Numbered from the stretch's first letter, positions 51,345 to 60,203 are shown. The stretch is 64,000 bases of DNA from Gottfriedia solisilvae (GCF_002128405.1 NZ_NETJ01000001.1:496001-560000), one strand, 5' to 3'. The notes: generated from the sequence alone by a model not told the origin. Numbers and translations: made by a program.

Positions 51345-52541
51345 TCAATTACTTGATGCTAGCGTTAAAGTTAAATCTTGTTTTTTACCATCTCGGTAGA
51401 AAGTTACTTTTAATTTATCGCCGACTTTTTTATGTGAATATAAGTATTCTCTAATTGCAATTACATCTTCAATTGGTTGATCATCTAATTCGACAATGAC
51501 GTCTAATTGTTGTAATCCCACTTTCGCTGCAGGAGTACCTGGATCCACATGAGTTACTACTGCACCTCTCGTAACAGATTCAGGTAATTTTAGAGATTCT
51601 TCAATATTAAATTGTGGAATTTCTTCTAAAGCTTTTAACCCTACTCCCATTACTGGACGTGTTACTTCGCCGAATTTTTCTAGCTGGTCAAAAACCGGTT
51701 TTGCTATATTAATTGGAATTGCAAAACCAATCCCTTCAACTGATTGCTCTGCTATTTTACTCGAGTTTATACCGATTAACTCACCCTTCGCATTAATTAA
51801 TGCACCACCACTATTACCTGGATTAATTGCTGCATCAGTTTGAATAACTTGTGTTTGGTAATCTGCTACTCCATCACCATCAATATCTTGTGGGATTTCA
51901 CGCGCTTTACTACTTACAATACCTTGTGTTACAGTGCTTTCTAAAAATCCAAGTGGATTCCCGATTGCGATTGCTGTTTCACCTACATTAATTTTTTCAG
52001 AATCTCCTAAATTAGCAACATTTGTAACATATTTAGCATCTATAGCTACTACAGCTAGATCTAATAATTCATCAGTTCCCACTAGTTTAGCATCTACTAA
52101 TTTACCATCGGCCATTTTCACCTTTAGTTGTTTTGCACCTGATACAACATGGTTATTTGTTGCAACTAATGCTTTATTTCCGACCTTTTTATAGATTACC
52201 CCAGAGCCAGAACCAGCTTCTTGAGTGTCCATTGAAAAAGGGTTTGAAGATTGATAATTATTAACACCAACTACAAATTTACGAGCAGTTTGAATTGTTG
52301 AAGTAACATCTTCACGTGATACGTTAATGACTTGTGCTGGAGTTTGGTTTTCATTTCCGATTTCAGATTCGTTTGTTGTATTAATTAAATTGGGAGAAAC
52401 AAGTGAAATCGTTACAGCTCCAATTACTGCACCAATAAAACCTGTTAATACATGTGATCCGCCTCTTCTGCCTTTGTTATATCGTTTATTGTTATGATCA
52501 TTATTTTCATTTCTTAAATCTGTTTCATCATAATATCCCAT
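51345..52541 (-). CDS. htrA: Membrane-anchored serine protease, HtrA/DegP family
   Basis: 398-residue S1C protease. N-terminal cytoplasmic hydrophilic tail (about 1-27), one membrane helix (GFIGAVIGAVTISLVSPNL), protease domain with catalytic His in VATNNHVVSGA, Asp in LLDLAVVAID, Ser in AAINPGNSGGALIN, and a C-terminal PDZ domain (RGAVVTHVDPGTPAAKVGLQQLDVIVEL). It degrades misfolded secreted proteins at the outer face of the membrane. ATG 52541 with GGAGGCAAT is preferred to ATG 52556. Directly downstream of a two-component system; htrA-type genes of B. subtilis answer to CssRS, suggesting a similar link here. Confidence 0.92.
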   Translation of the reverse strand: MGYYDETDLRNENNDHNNKRYNKGRRGGSHVLTGFIGAVIGAVTISLVSPNLINTTNESEIGNENQTPAQVINVSREDVTSTIQTARKFVVGVNNYQSSNPFSMDTQEAGSGSGVIYKKVGNKALVATNNHVVSGAKQLKVKMADGKLVDAKLVGTDELLDLAVVAIDAKYVTNVANLGDSEKINVGETAIAIGNPLGFLESTVTQGIVSSKAREIPQDIDGDGVADYQTQVIQTDAAINPGNSGGALINAKGELIGINSSKIAEQSVEGIGFAIPINIAKPVFDQLEKFGEVTRPVMGVGLKALEEIPQFNIEESLKLPESVTRGAVVTHVDPGTPAAKVGLQQLDVIVELDDQPIEDVIAIREYLYSHKKVGDKLKVTFYRDGKKQDLTLTLASSN

Positions 52542-52617
52542 ATTTATTGCCTCCAATATGTAATAAATTATCTTGATATTAATTTACCCTAGCAATGTGT
52601 ATTTACTGTGAACTTTT

Positions 52618-54420
52618 TTAACTATTTTGGAATTTTTTTAGAAAAAATGAAAATTCTACTCCATCTTCTTTATTATGGACGTTAATTTTTGAATGATGTA
52701 AATCTACTATTGTTTTTACAATGGCTAAACCTAAACCTGTTCCACCACTTTGTCTATTTCTAGATTCATCAATTCGATAAAAACGATCCCAAATTTTATC
52801 AATCTTGTCAGATGGGATTGGATTTCCTTCATTAAAAATAGAGATGTTTATACAATCATGATCATCTTTTAAGTTCACAATAATTTCACTTCCAGGTTTA
52901 CCATAATGGATTGCATTCGAAAGGATATTAATTAGGACTTGCTCAATTCTTCTTTTTTCACCACTAACAAGTGTATCTTCTTCTACATTAGAAATCAGTT
53001 TACATCCATTATGCGTTGTTTTATGATCACAAATTCTATTTATCACATTTAGGGCAGACTCTACAATTAAGAAAGGTTCACTTTTCAGCTTATAAGTACC
53101 AGATTGCAGTTTCGATAGCTCCAACATATCTACAACTAAATCATTCATACGATCTACTTCTTCTAGTATTACATCTGCATAATAACCATTTTTCTCAATG
53201 TTTAATCCATCTTTTAAACCTTCCGCATAACTTTGCACAATACTTAACGGTGTTTTTAGCTCATGTGATACACCACTTATAAATTCTTTTCTAGTTTGTT
53301 CAAGCTGTTTTTCTTTTTCAATATCTTTTATTAATCTTTCATTTGCCTGCTGTAGATTATCGATCGTCAATGCAAGATTTTCAGACAATGTATTAATTGA
53401 TTTTGACAGTTCTCCTATCTCATCCTCTGACTGTATGTTTATTTTCTCATTAAAATTTAACTTCGCTAATTGATTCGTCACAGCATTCAATTTAAGTAAT
53501 GGTTTTGTAATGACTTTAGAGTAGTAAAATGAAACGACAATAATGAGTAACAAACCAATCATAAATGCGTATAAATAAAAATCTTTTAATACATACATCG
53601 CCTCGTTTACAGGTTGAAGTGATGTCATCGCAAATATGACCTCATTATATCCTTGCTCAGTTTTTAAAGGATATATCAAGACTTTATTGTCTAATCCATT
53701 CACTTTATCTAGATAATTAAACGTAAGTGGAAAGTCTTTTACTGTATAATTAGAAAAGTCTTCATTACTCTTTGTCCATTCTGTGATTGCCTGCATTAAC
53801 GAGTTCATTTGAGCTGAATACGAATACTGATTTGCTAATGGTAAATGTAAATCGACTACTTTACCCTTTATCTCAATATTAATTAAGTCATTCAAATCAT
53901 TATTTTGTGTAGACAATTTCACAGGATTAGCTGAAGGATTTTCTTCCTTCCATTCACCAAATTTCGTTTTAATATACATTGGAATAAAATAGTCATCTTC
54001 TATATATCCTCTAATGACGATATTCTCATTCTCTTTAATTCTCAAACTTAGAATTTCTTCAATTTGATCAGAATACAGTAAATTATTTAAAGGTACATAT
54101 ACTTTTTTACCTGATGTTGTCTGTACTGTTAAATCAAAATTATTCTCAGCTTTTAAAATACCTTTACGATCTAATACCGCCAAAGAAGTATTATATTTGG
54201 TAAAAAATCTTGTTAATTCATTTTGAAACTGTTTGTCAGATAAATTTCCTTTTTCATAAGTATGGACAAATTCCTTCAATTCTTCAGAGACTATATCAAT
54301 TTTCTTTTTCGTATAAAAACCTTGTAGAAAAACTGATTGTCCAACGAACACAATCATTAAAAACACAATTAACAAAACAGTGATTGATAAAAAAAGCTTA
54401 CTTACAATACTCTTTTTCAT
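52618..54420 (-). CDS. Sensor histidine kinase with large extracytoplasmic domain
   Basis: 600-residue HK. TM1 (about 9-31), an extracytoplasmic sensor domain of about 245 residues with no recognised fold, TM2 (about 285-304), HAMP (KVITKPLLKLNAVTNQLAKLNF), coiled coil, HisKA with phospho-His in EFISGVSHELKTPLSIVQSYAEGLKDG, and HATPase (NILSNAIHYGKPGSEI, DRFYRIDESRNRQSGGTGLGLAIVK). OmpR-class kinase resembling PhoR/ResE-type. Stop lies 3 bp after... the response regulator gene is 3 bp upstream of its start. Longer than CssS, so orthology to CssS is doubtful, though htrA lies next to it. Confidence 0.9.
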   Translation of the reverse strand: MKKSIVSKLFLSITVLLIVFLMIVFVGQSVFLQGFYTKKKIDIVSEELKEFVHTYEKGNLSDKQFQNELTRFFTKYNTSLAVLDRKGILKAENNFDLTVQTTSGKKVYVPLNNLLYSDQIEEILSLRIKENENIVIRGYIEDDYFIPMYIKTKFGEWKEENPSANPVKLSTQNNDLNDLINIEIKGKVVDLHLPLANQYSYSAQMNSLMQAITEWTKSNEDFSNYTVKDFPLTFNYLDKVNGLDNKVLIYPLKTEQGYNEVIFAMTSLQPVNEAMYVLKDFYLYAFMIGLLLIIVVSFYYSKVITKPLLKLNAVTNQLAKLNFNEKINIQSEDEIGELSKSINTLSENLALTIDNLQQANERLIKDIEKEKQLEQTRKEFISGVSHELKTPLSIVQSYAEGLKDGLNIEKNGYYADVILEEVDRMNDLVVDMLELSKLQSGTYKLKSEPFLIVESALNVINRICDHKTTHNGCKLISNVEEDTLVSGEKRRIEQVLINILSNAIHYGKPGSEIIVNLKDDHDCINISIFNEGNPIPSDKIDKIWDRFYRIDESRNRQSGGTGLGLAIVKTIVDLHHSKINVHNKEDGVEFSFFLKKFQNS

Positions 54421-54423
54421 CCT

Positions 54424-55098
54424 TTACTCCTCAAACTTATAGCCAACTCGTATAACGGTTGTAATATGTTTTGCCTTCTCACCTATTTTGTGACGAAGTT
54501 TTTTGATATGTGTATCGACTGTACGACCATCTCCAACATAATCAAAACCCCAAATATTATTTAATAATTGATCTCGCGTTAGAACGATGCCTTTGTTTTC
54601 TATTAAATACGCTAATAATTCGAATTCCTTATGAGTTAAATGAAGTTGTTCTCTATTTATATAAGCTAATCTTGAAGAGGTATTGATCGTGATTCCGCAA
54701 ATCGTTTTTGAATCAGAATCTTCCTCTTTCATTTCCATTGTTCGTCTTAGGACACTTTTTGCTTTTGCAACCAGTATTTTTGGACTAAAGGGCTTTGTAA
54801 CATATTCGTCAGTACCCATTTCAAACCCTAATAATTGGTCCTCTTCCTCAGATTTAGCTGTTAACATGATAATTGGAAGATTTGATTTTTCTCTTATATA
54901 TTTACAGACTTCTAGACCATCAATTTTAGGCAGCATCAGATCTAAGATGATTAAGTCAATTTCATGTTCATTAAATTTTTTGATTCCTTCCTCACCGTCA
55001 GCTGCTTCAATCACAATAAAATCTTCATTATGAAAATAATCTTTAACGATCTCCCTTAACCTTTTTTCATCTTCAATTAATAAAACAGTTGAGCTCAT
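54424..55098 (-). CDS. OmpR/PhoB-family response regulator
   Basis: 224-residue regulator. The receiver has acidic ED at about 9-10, phospho-acceptor Asp about 53 (LIILDLMLPKIDG), Thr (MLTAKS) and Lys (VTKPFSP). A C-terminal winged helix follows: LTHKEFELLAYLIENKGIVLTRDQLLNNIWGFDYVGDGRTVDTHIKKLRHKI. Its kinase is directly downstream and htrA beyond, so envelope protein quality or secretion stress are plausible inputs. The target genes are unknown. ATG 55098 has only a weak RBS (AAGTGAAAATAA). Confidence 0.92.
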   Translation of the reverse strand: MSSTVLLIEDEKRLREIVKDYFHNEDFIVIEAADGEEGIKKFNEHEIDLIILDLMLPKIDGLEVCKYIREKSNLPIIMLTAKSEEEDQLLGFEMGTDEYVTKPFSPKILVAKAKSVLRRTMEMKEEDSDSKTICGITINTSSRLAYINREQLHLTHKEFELLAYLIENKGIVLTRDQLLNNIWGFDYVGDGRTVDTHIKKLRHKIGEKAKHITTVIRVGYKFEE

Positions 55099-55287
55099 TT
55101 ATTTTCACTTCCATTTATATTTTGAGATATATTACCATGTTATCATAATTATTTGAAACATTTCGAATAGAAGACTTTGAAAAAGATTTATGACGTACAT
55201 TTCAAAAATCTATTTATTCAATTCAACTTGTGATAAAATGAAGGGAAAATGCACTTATATTTATTATGTTTGTAAAGGAGCTAGAAA

Positions 55288-55890
55288 ATGAGCTTGTTCA
55301 TCATTGTACTAGCCTATTTAATAGGCTCAATTCCGTTTGGATTAGTTATAGGAAAATCCTTTTACGGAGTAGATATTCGTCAACATGGCAGTGGAAATTT
55401 AGGCGGTACGAATACATTTCGTACGCTAGGTAAAAAGGCTGGAATTATCGTAACACTTGGAGATATATTAAAAGGTACACTAGCGGCATCATTACCAGTT
55501 TTATTTCATTATTCAGGCCCAGACTGGTTCAATCCATTATTAGTTGGTTTATTTGCTGTTATTGGGCATATGTATCCTATTTTCGCAGGTTTTAGAGGTG
55601 GAAAAGCTGTTGCTACATCCGCTGGTTTATTATTATTTGCATCACCTATTTTGTTTCTAGCACTTTTAATTTTCTTTATTTGTTGCTTAAAAATTACAAA
55701 ATATGTATCACTTACATCAATGTTATCAGCAATAGCAGGTACAATTGGAGCATACTTTGCTGGCGAACATCTATTATTTATAATTATGATTGTATTGACA
55801 ATCTTTGTTATATATCGTCACCGTGCAAATATTACAAGAATTATCAATAAAACAGAACCAAAAGTATCTTTTCTTAGCAAAAAGAAATAA
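55288..55890 (+). CDS. plsY: Glycerol-3-phosphate acyltransferase PlsY
   Basis: 200-residue membrane enzyme with five helices transferring acyl from acyl-phosphate to glycerol-3-phosphate, the first step of phospholipid synthesis. PlsY motifs: [38 protein letters not shown] (motif 1, catalytic Ser/Gly region), [20 protein letters not shown] (motif 2-3), [13 protein letters not shown] (motif C-terminal). ATG 55288 after AAAGGAGCT. Divergent from the two-component system; the same neighbourhood (next to yneT-parEC) as in B. subtilis yneS, but separated here by htrA and the two-component genes. Confidence 0.95.
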   Translation: MSLFIIVLAYLIGSIPFGLVIGKSFYGVDIRQHGSGNLGGTNTFRTLGKKAGIIVTLGDILKGTLAASLPVLFHYSGPDWFNPLLVGLFAVIGHMYPIFAGFRGGKAVATSAGLLLFASPILFLALLIFFICCLKITKYVSLTSMLSAIAGTIGAYFAGEHLLFIIMIVLTIFVIYRHRANITRIINKTEPKVSFLSKKK

Positions 55891-55905
55891 AAATTTTATT
55901 CTAAA

Positions 55906-55934
55906 TAAAACCTTACAAATAGTAAGGTTTTTTT
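55906..55934 (+). terminator. Terminator of plsY
   Basis: AAACCTTAC-AAATA-GTAAGGTTT followed by TTTTG. Confidence 0.82.
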
Positions 55935-56039
55935 GTTATCTATTTCATACTATTTGGGAAAATATACAAGTTTTATCATTGATTATTATGTAGATGATAT
56001 TGTAATGAAGGGTAGGATGCAGTTTAATAGGAGGCTATC

Positions 56040-56408
56040 ATGAAATATCATCCGTTTGTTTACTTTTCCGCTTTAAAATGGTGTTCATTCGGGTTTGAAT
56101 TATTTTTTGGAATGCCGACATTCGGCCGCTTTCTTGTCTTAATTTCTGCTAATATTCTTCCTCTCATTTTAGGAATTGTTTACTTAATCACATTGTACCT
56201 TGCTAGAAACCATGGCCAATTTACAATTGGTTCTATTGCAGGTTTAATTACTCTTTTTATTGAATACATTTCCCCATTAGCGTGGATTATGCATCTTATT
56301 ACAGCTGTCATACTGCTTGTTGAAAGTATACAAGCAACGATAACGCTTAATAAGAAGGAGTATATAGTAAGGGATGAAGATGAAGACGCGTTCCTATTAG
56401 AAGCATGA
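56040..56408 (+). CDS. Hypothetical membrane protein, 122 residues
   Basis: Two to three membrane helices (about 33-56, LVLISANILPLILGIVYLI; about 64-82; about 83-97) with a charged acidic tail (RDEDEDAFLLEA). ATG at 56040 follows TAGGAGGCTATC, a strong RBS. No recognised family. Ends at a bidirectional terminator convergent with yneP. Confidence 0.7.
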   Translation: MKYHPFVYFSALKWCSFGFELFFGMPTFGRFLVLISANILPLILGIVYLITLYLARNHGQFTIGSIAGLITLFIEYISPLAWIMHLITAVILLVESIQATITLNKKEYIVRDEDEDAFLLEA

Positions 56409-56419
56409 GTGTTTTAAAT

Positions 56420-56461
56420 TAAAAGGTAGAAGAATTTTATTTATCCTTCTACCTTTTTTAC
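56420..56461. terminator. Bidirectional terminator between the membrane-protein gene and yneP
   Basis: AAAAGGTAGAAG / CTTCTACCTTTT, convergent genes. Confidence 0.83.
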
Positions 56462-56463
56462 AT

Positions 56464-56880
56464 TTATCCCATCGCCTTTTCGTATGCATCATACCAGTCG
56501 GGGAAGGATTTTTTAAATTTGATTGGTCTGAAAGTATCCTTAGATACTAAAACATGTGTAGAGCTTCCAATACAACAGATTTCGTCTTCTTCATTTAAGA
56601 TCTCATATTCATAAATTACTTTGAGCGGACTGAGTGATTTTATTTTTGTTTTAATGGTTGGACTTTGACCATATCGTAAACTTTTTTTATACGATACATT
56701 CAAATCAATGACAGGAGATATTACTCCTTGTGCCTCCATGTCCGCATAATTAAATCCTAATTCCTTTATTAGTGCAGTTCGTCCAATCTCAAACCAAACT
56801 AAATAATTTGCATGATATACGACACCCATTGCGTCTGTTTCTGCATATCTAACTTCAACCTTTTTTTCTGAAATAAACAT
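56464..56880 (-). CDS. yneP: Acyl-CoA thioesterase YneP (4HBT family)
   Basis: 138-residue hot-dog thioesterase: VEVRYAETDAMGVVYHANYLVWFEIGRTALIKELG holds the YbgC-type active-site Asp and helix; DLNVSYKKSLRYGQSP follows. Orthologous by sequence and position to B. subtilis YneP. Start: ATG 56880 is 5-6 nt from GAGGTGAG; ATG 56883 is adjacent to it and less likely, a longer frame to 56919 has no RBS. Physiological substrate unknown, probably short or aromatic acyl-CoA. Confidence 0.91.
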   Translation of the reverse strand: MFISEKKVEVRYAETDAMGVVYHANYLVWFEIGRTALIKELGFNYADMEAQGVISPVIDLNVSYKKSLRYGQSPTIKTKIKSLSPLKVIYEYEILNEEDEICCIGSSTHVLVSKDTFRPIKFKKSFPDWYDAYEKAMG

Positions 56881-56963
56881 CATACTCACCTCATATTCTT
56901 CTATAGAATACTTTACCAAAAAATTAATTTTTGTTCTATTTTAAACTTCGCGTAGCCCGTAGA

Positions 56964-56972
56964 TGTTATAAT
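56964..56972 (+). promoter_or_regulatory. Extended -10 of the small-membrane-peptide/SPFH operon
   Basis: TGTTATAAT, with no good -35, located 30 bp upstream of the TTG start of the 48-residue peptide. Confidence 0.45.
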
Positions 56973-57001
56973 GTATGTAACAATTAAGGGAGGTCTCATT
57001 C

Positions 57002-57148
57002 TTGAAAGTTATAATAGGTTCAATCTTGATCATCCTTCTTTTTTTATTTGGTATCTGGCTCATCCTATCTCCTACATTTCATAAAATTGGAGAAAAGTCA
57101 GCAAAAGTTAAAAACATATTAAAGGACGAGGAGGAAAATAGAGAATGA
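57002..57148 (+). CDS. Small membrane protein of 48 residues
   Basis: TTG start at 57002 with GGGAGG 8 nt upstream, and a stop that overlaps the ATG of the SPFH gene (ATGA). The protein is one membrane helix (about 3-23, IIGSILIILLFLFGIWLIL) followed by a charged, helical cytoplasmic tail (KIGEKSAKVKNILKDEEENRE). The overlap and the strong RBS make it a real gene. It probably works with the SPFH protein below. No family name recognised. Confidence 0.72.
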   Translation: MKVIIGSILIILLFLFGIWLILSPTFHKIGEKSAKVKNILKDEEENRE

Positions 57149-58038
57149 ATGTTCAACCAATGGAGCAAAAAAAATCATTTTTTACGAAAAAAGTAATTGG
57201 TGGGATGATTGCTGGAATTGCACTTCTTTCTGCTGTGGCAATACCTGCATTATTTATTGAAAAAATTACACCAGGATATGTAGGGGTAGTTTATTCTCCT
57301 AATGGTGGAATACAAAAAAATACATTATCACAAGGATGGAACTTTGTAGGTTTATTTGACAAGGTCACTGAATATCCGATTCGTTTACGTACAGTTGAAT
57401 ATAAAGATGTTGCACTTGCTACTTCCGATGGAAAGCGAATTGAAATGGACTTATCTTATACATATAAAATTGATCCATCGAAGGTTGTTCCAATGTTTAA
57501 TGAATTTGGACCAATTGCCATTGAAGAAATTGAAGATACATATTTAAAGAAAAGACTGCAGGATGCCGCTCGAATTGCAGTTTCTAAATACACTGTTCTT
57601 CAGTTATATGGTGAAAAATCAAGTAATGCTTCAGCAGATATTGAAACACTTTATAAGGACGATGTGAAGGTGCTTGGCTTCTTTGTCGAGAACCTGACAT
57701 TAGGTACACCAAAACCAGATGAAAAAACTCAGGAAGCAATCGATGCACGTGTTCAAGCAGCTCAAATAAACGATCGTAAGAAAATCGAATTAGAAACAGC
57801 AAAAATAGAAGCTCAAAAGAAGAAAGTAGAAGCGCAAGCAGATGCTGATTCACAGCTCATTCGTGCACAAGGTCAGGCAAAATCAAATAAAGTACTACAA
57901 CAATCACTTACAAAGGAATTAATTGAATATAAAAAAGCAGAAAAATGGGATGGTAAACTTCCTACTGTTTCTGGTAGTGATTCAAATATTATTCAGTTCC
58001 CACTTCCACAAAATGAAAGTAACGAAACGAAAAAATAA
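57145..58038 (+). CDS. SPFH/prohibitin-family membrane protein
   Basis: 297 residues: one N-terminal membrane anchor (about 18-38), an SPFH (band 7) domain (about 45-190: ITPGYVGVVYSPNGGIQKNTLSQGWNFV, LRTVEYKDVALATSDGKRIEMDLSYTYKID, IEDTYLKKRLQDAARIAVSKY), then a long coiled-coil helix (about 195-245: AAQINDRKKIELETAKIEAQKKKVEAQADADSQLI) typical of prohibitins. Such proteins form ring-like or lipid-raft-type scaffolds in the membrane. Overlaps the 48-residue membrane peptide by 4 bp. Role in this organism is unknown. ATG 57145. Confidence 0.88.
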   Translation: MNVQPMEQKKSFFTKKVIGGMIAGIALLSAVAIPALFIEKITPGYVGVVYSPNGGIQKNTLSQGWNFVGLFDKVTEYPIRLRTVEYKDVALATSDGKRIEMDLSYTYKIDPSKVVPMFNEFGPIAIEEIEDTYLKKRLQDAARIAVSKYTVLQLYGEKSSNASADIETLYKDDVKVLGFFVENLTLGTPKPDEKTQEAIDARVQAAQINDRKKIELETAKIEAQKKKVEAQADADSQLIRAQGQAKSNKVLQQSLTKELIEYKKAEKWDGKLPTVSGSDSNIIQFPLPQNESNETKK

Positions 58039-58048
58039 TATTTCTTGT

Positions 58049-58076
58049 AAACCTGGTCCCTTGGCCAGGTTTTTTC
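58049..58076 (+). terminator. Terminator of the SPFH operon
   Basis: AACCTGG-8 nt-CCAGGTT followed by TTTTT. Confidence 0.82.
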
Positions 58077-58192
58077 TTCCTTCCTTCTTTATCCCCTAAC
58101 CTTGTTTTTTGGTCCCCTCTTCTATTTCCTTAATATCGGCATATATTTTTTAATAGCGTAATTCATCATTCCTGTGAAAGGAGATAGACGAA

Positions 58193-59476
58193 ATGCAAAT
58201 TCACGTGGTTAAAAGCGGCGAAACTGTAATGAGTATTGCCGATTTTTATGGTGTTGACAGGCAAGCACTAATAAACTCAAATGCCCTAATAGCCCCTTAT
58301 AAAATAATTAAAGGTCAAGCGCTAGTAGTACCTACAACTGGAAATGAATATTTTGTTCAACCTGGAGATAATTTATACGAGCTTGGCTTAACTTATGGTG
58401 TTAGAGGAAATCAAATCGCTACCTATAGTGGAATCAGTCCGTACGCAACCTTACATGTTGGACAAAAATTAAATTTACCACCAAGAAAAAAGAGAAATGT
58501 TGAATCTATTGGCTATTTACAACCAACTTCTAGTCCAATCAGACCTGCTTTAGAAGAAGCTGCTAGGAATGAAGGTAAATTTTTAACTTACTTAGCGCAT
58601 TTTAGTTTTGATGCGAGAAGAGATGGGTCTTTGACAGAGCCACCAATTGGTAATATCCCTCAAATCGCGAAAGAAAACCGAAATATTTACATGATGGTTG
58701 TTTCTAATTTAGAAGCAGGAAACTTTTCAACAAGTCTTGCAACAGATATATTACAAAGTCAGGCAGTTCAAGATACTTTAATCAATAATATAATTGCTAC
58801 ATGTAATAAATATGGTTTTAGAGATGTTAACGTCGATTTTGAAGATGTAGCTGCAACAGACCGCGTTGCTTACATTAATTTTTTATCAAAACTTAAATCA
58901 AGACTACCTCAGGGAATTATTCTAAGTGCAACATTAGTTCCAAAAACTAGTTCAAATCAAAAAGGTAGATATTATGAAGCACATGATTATGCTGGAATAG
59001 GAAAAGTTGTCGATTTTGTTGTCATCATGACATATGACTGGGGCTGGCAAGGCGGTCCACCAATGGCGGTTTCTCCGATTGACCAAGTCCGTAGGGTTAT
59101 TAATTATGCAAAAACGGTCATTAGCCCTTCAAAAATAATGATGGGACAAAATTTATACGGTTTTGATTGGAAAGTTCCATTTAAACAAGGTACAATGGCG
59201 AAAGCCCTTAGTGCTGAAGGAGCAACTAATTTAGCCATTCAAATGACAAACGAGATATTATTTGATACAAAAGCTAGAGCTCCTTATTTCCGTTATACTG
59301 AGTCAAATGGCCAAAAACATGAGGTTTGGTTTGAGGATGCTAGATCAATTCAAGCCAAATTTAATTTAATAAAAGAAGAAAATATTAGAGGAATTTCTTA
59401 TTGGAAGCTTGGCCTACCATTCATCCAAAATTGGGAATTACTTCAAGCAAATTTTAATATTGTCAAAAGAGGATAA
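58193..59476 (+). CDS. sleL: Spore cortex-lytic N-acetylglucosaminidase SleL (YaaH-like)
   Basis: 427 residues, the usual SleL length. Two N-terminal LysM domains (about 2-47, IHVVKSGETVMSIADFYGVDRQALINSN; about 49-95, YFVQPGDNLYELGLTYGVRG) bind peptidoglycan; the rest is a GH18 domain with catalytic DVNVDFEDV (general acid Glu in the DxxDxE pattern) and FVVIMTYDWGWQGGPPMAV. It cuts cortex muramic-lactam fragments during germination. No signal peptide, as expected for a protein made in the mother cell. ATG 58193 with GAAAGGAGATAGACGAA. Divergent from the tlp-sspN unit. Confidence 0.93.
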   Translation: MQIHVVKSGETVMSIADFYGVDRQALINSNALIAPYKIIKGQALVVPTTGNEYFVQPGDNLYELGLTYGVRGNQIATYSGISPYATLHVGQKLNLPPRKKRNVESIGYLQPTSSPIRPALEEAARNEGKFLTYLAHFSFDARRDGSLTEPPIGNIPQIAKENRNIYMMVVSNLEAGNFSTSLATDILQSQAVQDTLINNIIATCNKYGFRDVNVDFEDVAATDRVAYINFLSKLKSRLPQGIILSATLVPKTSSNQKGRYYEAHDYAGIGKVVDFVVIMTYDWGWQGGPPMAVSPIDQVRRVINYAKTVISPSKIMMGQNLYGFDWKVPFKQGTMAKALSAEGATNLAIQMTNEILFDTKARAPYFRYTESNGQKHEVWFEDARSIQAKFNLIKEENIRGISYWKLGLPFIQNWELLQANFNIVKRG

Positions 59477-59477
59477 A

Positions 59478-59527
59478 AAAATGCTAGGTATCAATGAGAT
59501 ATACTCATAATACCTAGCATTTTTTTA
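59478..59527. terminator. Bidirectional terminator between sleL and tlp
   Basis: AAAAAATGCTAGGTAT / ATACCTAGCATTTTTT, long perfect stem between convergent genes. Confidence 0.88.
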
Positions 59528-59528
59528 A

Positions 59529-59756
59529 TCAATCATTTGCATCATTAAATGCTTGTTCGTCCTTTAATTCACTTTGCAAGGCAACTAACGCTTCCTCACG
59601 ACGTTCATTTTTTGCTAAAGCATTTTGACGATCTTGTTCATTTCCAAATTTCATTGAAGCTTCTGCTTCCTTCATATTTTCTCTTGTGTTGTTAATTGCA
59701 TTTTGAATTTTATTTGCGTTATCACTTCGATCATCTGGATTCGGTTTAAATTCCAT
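59529..59756 (-). CDS. tlp: Small acid-soluble spore protein Tlp
   Basis: 75-residue Tlp: MEFKPNPDDRSDNANKIQNAI, MKEAEASMKFGNEQDRQ and AKNERREEALVALQSELKDEQAF show the family pattern (PNPDDRSDN, EAEASMxF, KNxRRE). Minor SASP of the spore core, accumulated during sporulation under sigma-G. ATG 59756 follows GGAGGGATTTT. Second gene after sspN, same order as in B. subtilis. Confidence 0.94.
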   Translation of the reverse strand: MEFKPNPDDRSDNANKIQNAINNTRENMKEAEASMKFGNEQDRQNALAKNERREEALVALQSELKDEQAFNDAND

Positions 59757-59790
59757 GATAAAATCCCTCCAATTATTTTATTGTTCTTAT

Positions 59791-59931
59791 TTAGCCATTA
59801 TCTACAATTGGTTGTTTCCCCGTAGGGTCTTTGTACTGCATTTGCTTTCCTTTATTTCCACCAGCAGCTTTGTTTTGTGTTCCAATATGATTCGGAACAA
59901 AGTCTTTAGGATGTTTTTTAGGGTTTCCCAT
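59791..59931 (-). CDS. sspN: Small acid-soluble spore protein N
   Basis: 46-residue protein starting [19 protein letters not shown] and continuing with [19 protein letters not shown], clearly SspN. ATG 59931 has AGGAGGCGATAAT upstream. First gene of the sspN-tlp operon, with a sigma-G-like promoter above. Minor SASP, forespore-specific, function not understood in detail. Confidence 0.93.
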   Translation of the reverse strand: MGNPKKHPKDFVPNHIGTQNKAAGGNKGKQMQYKDPTGKQPIVDNG

Positions 59932-59949
59932 ATTATCGCCTCCTAGCGA

Positions 59950-59978
59950 TAGTATGAGTTTTCCTACTTTAAATATGT
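59950..59978 (-). promoter_or_regulatory. Sigma-G-like promoter of sspN-tlp
   Basis: Minus strand CATACTA (59950-59956) as -10, ACATA (59974-59978) 17 bp upstream as -35; sigma-G consensus is GNATR-17/18-CATNNTA, so the -35 has one mismatch. Confidence 0.55.
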
Positions 59979-60017
59979 ATTTAGAAATTAAAAAACATCG
60001 AGTTAAAAAATAACTAA

Positions 60018-60047
60018 AATAAAAAAGAGAAGGTTCCCCTCCTCTAC
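60018..60047 (-). terminator. Terminator of the FbpB-like gene
   Basis: Minus strand AGAGGAGG-GGAA-CCTTCTCT followed by TTTTTATTTT. Confidence 0.75.
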
Positions 60048-60065
60048 TTTTTGAATTCTATTTCA

Positions 60066-60203
60066 TTACTCTGCTTTAGCCTTTCTTTCTAGGCGTTCTT
60101 CAAGTCTGTCATATATTTTATTTAAAGCTTCTTGATCGTTCAACAAAGAGTTTTTATTTTCTAAAATTAATTCTTGAAACGATTTATGTCTTTTCTTACG
60201 CAA
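60066..60203 (-). CDS. FbpB-family small basic protein
   Basis: 45-residue highly charged protein: MRKKRHKSFQELILENKNSLLND, then a helix DRLEERLERKAKAE. The KRKSFxxLIxENK start is the hallmark of the FbpB (Fur-regulated basic protein) family, which helps the FsrA small RNA repress iron-using proteins in B. subtilis. Start is TTG 60203 with AAGAGGTGAT upstream. No Fur box with TGATAAT dyad was seen in the upstream bases, so iron control is not shown. It lies between yneN and sspN. Confidence 0.78.
   Translation of the reverse strand: MRKKRHKSFQELILENKNSLLNDQEALNKIYDRLEERLERKAKAE

Noticed and set aside
58130-58180. Sigma-E promoter of sleL (GGCATATA as -35)
   Set aside because: No -10 of CATANANT type at the expected 14-15 bp distance, so not reported as a feature.
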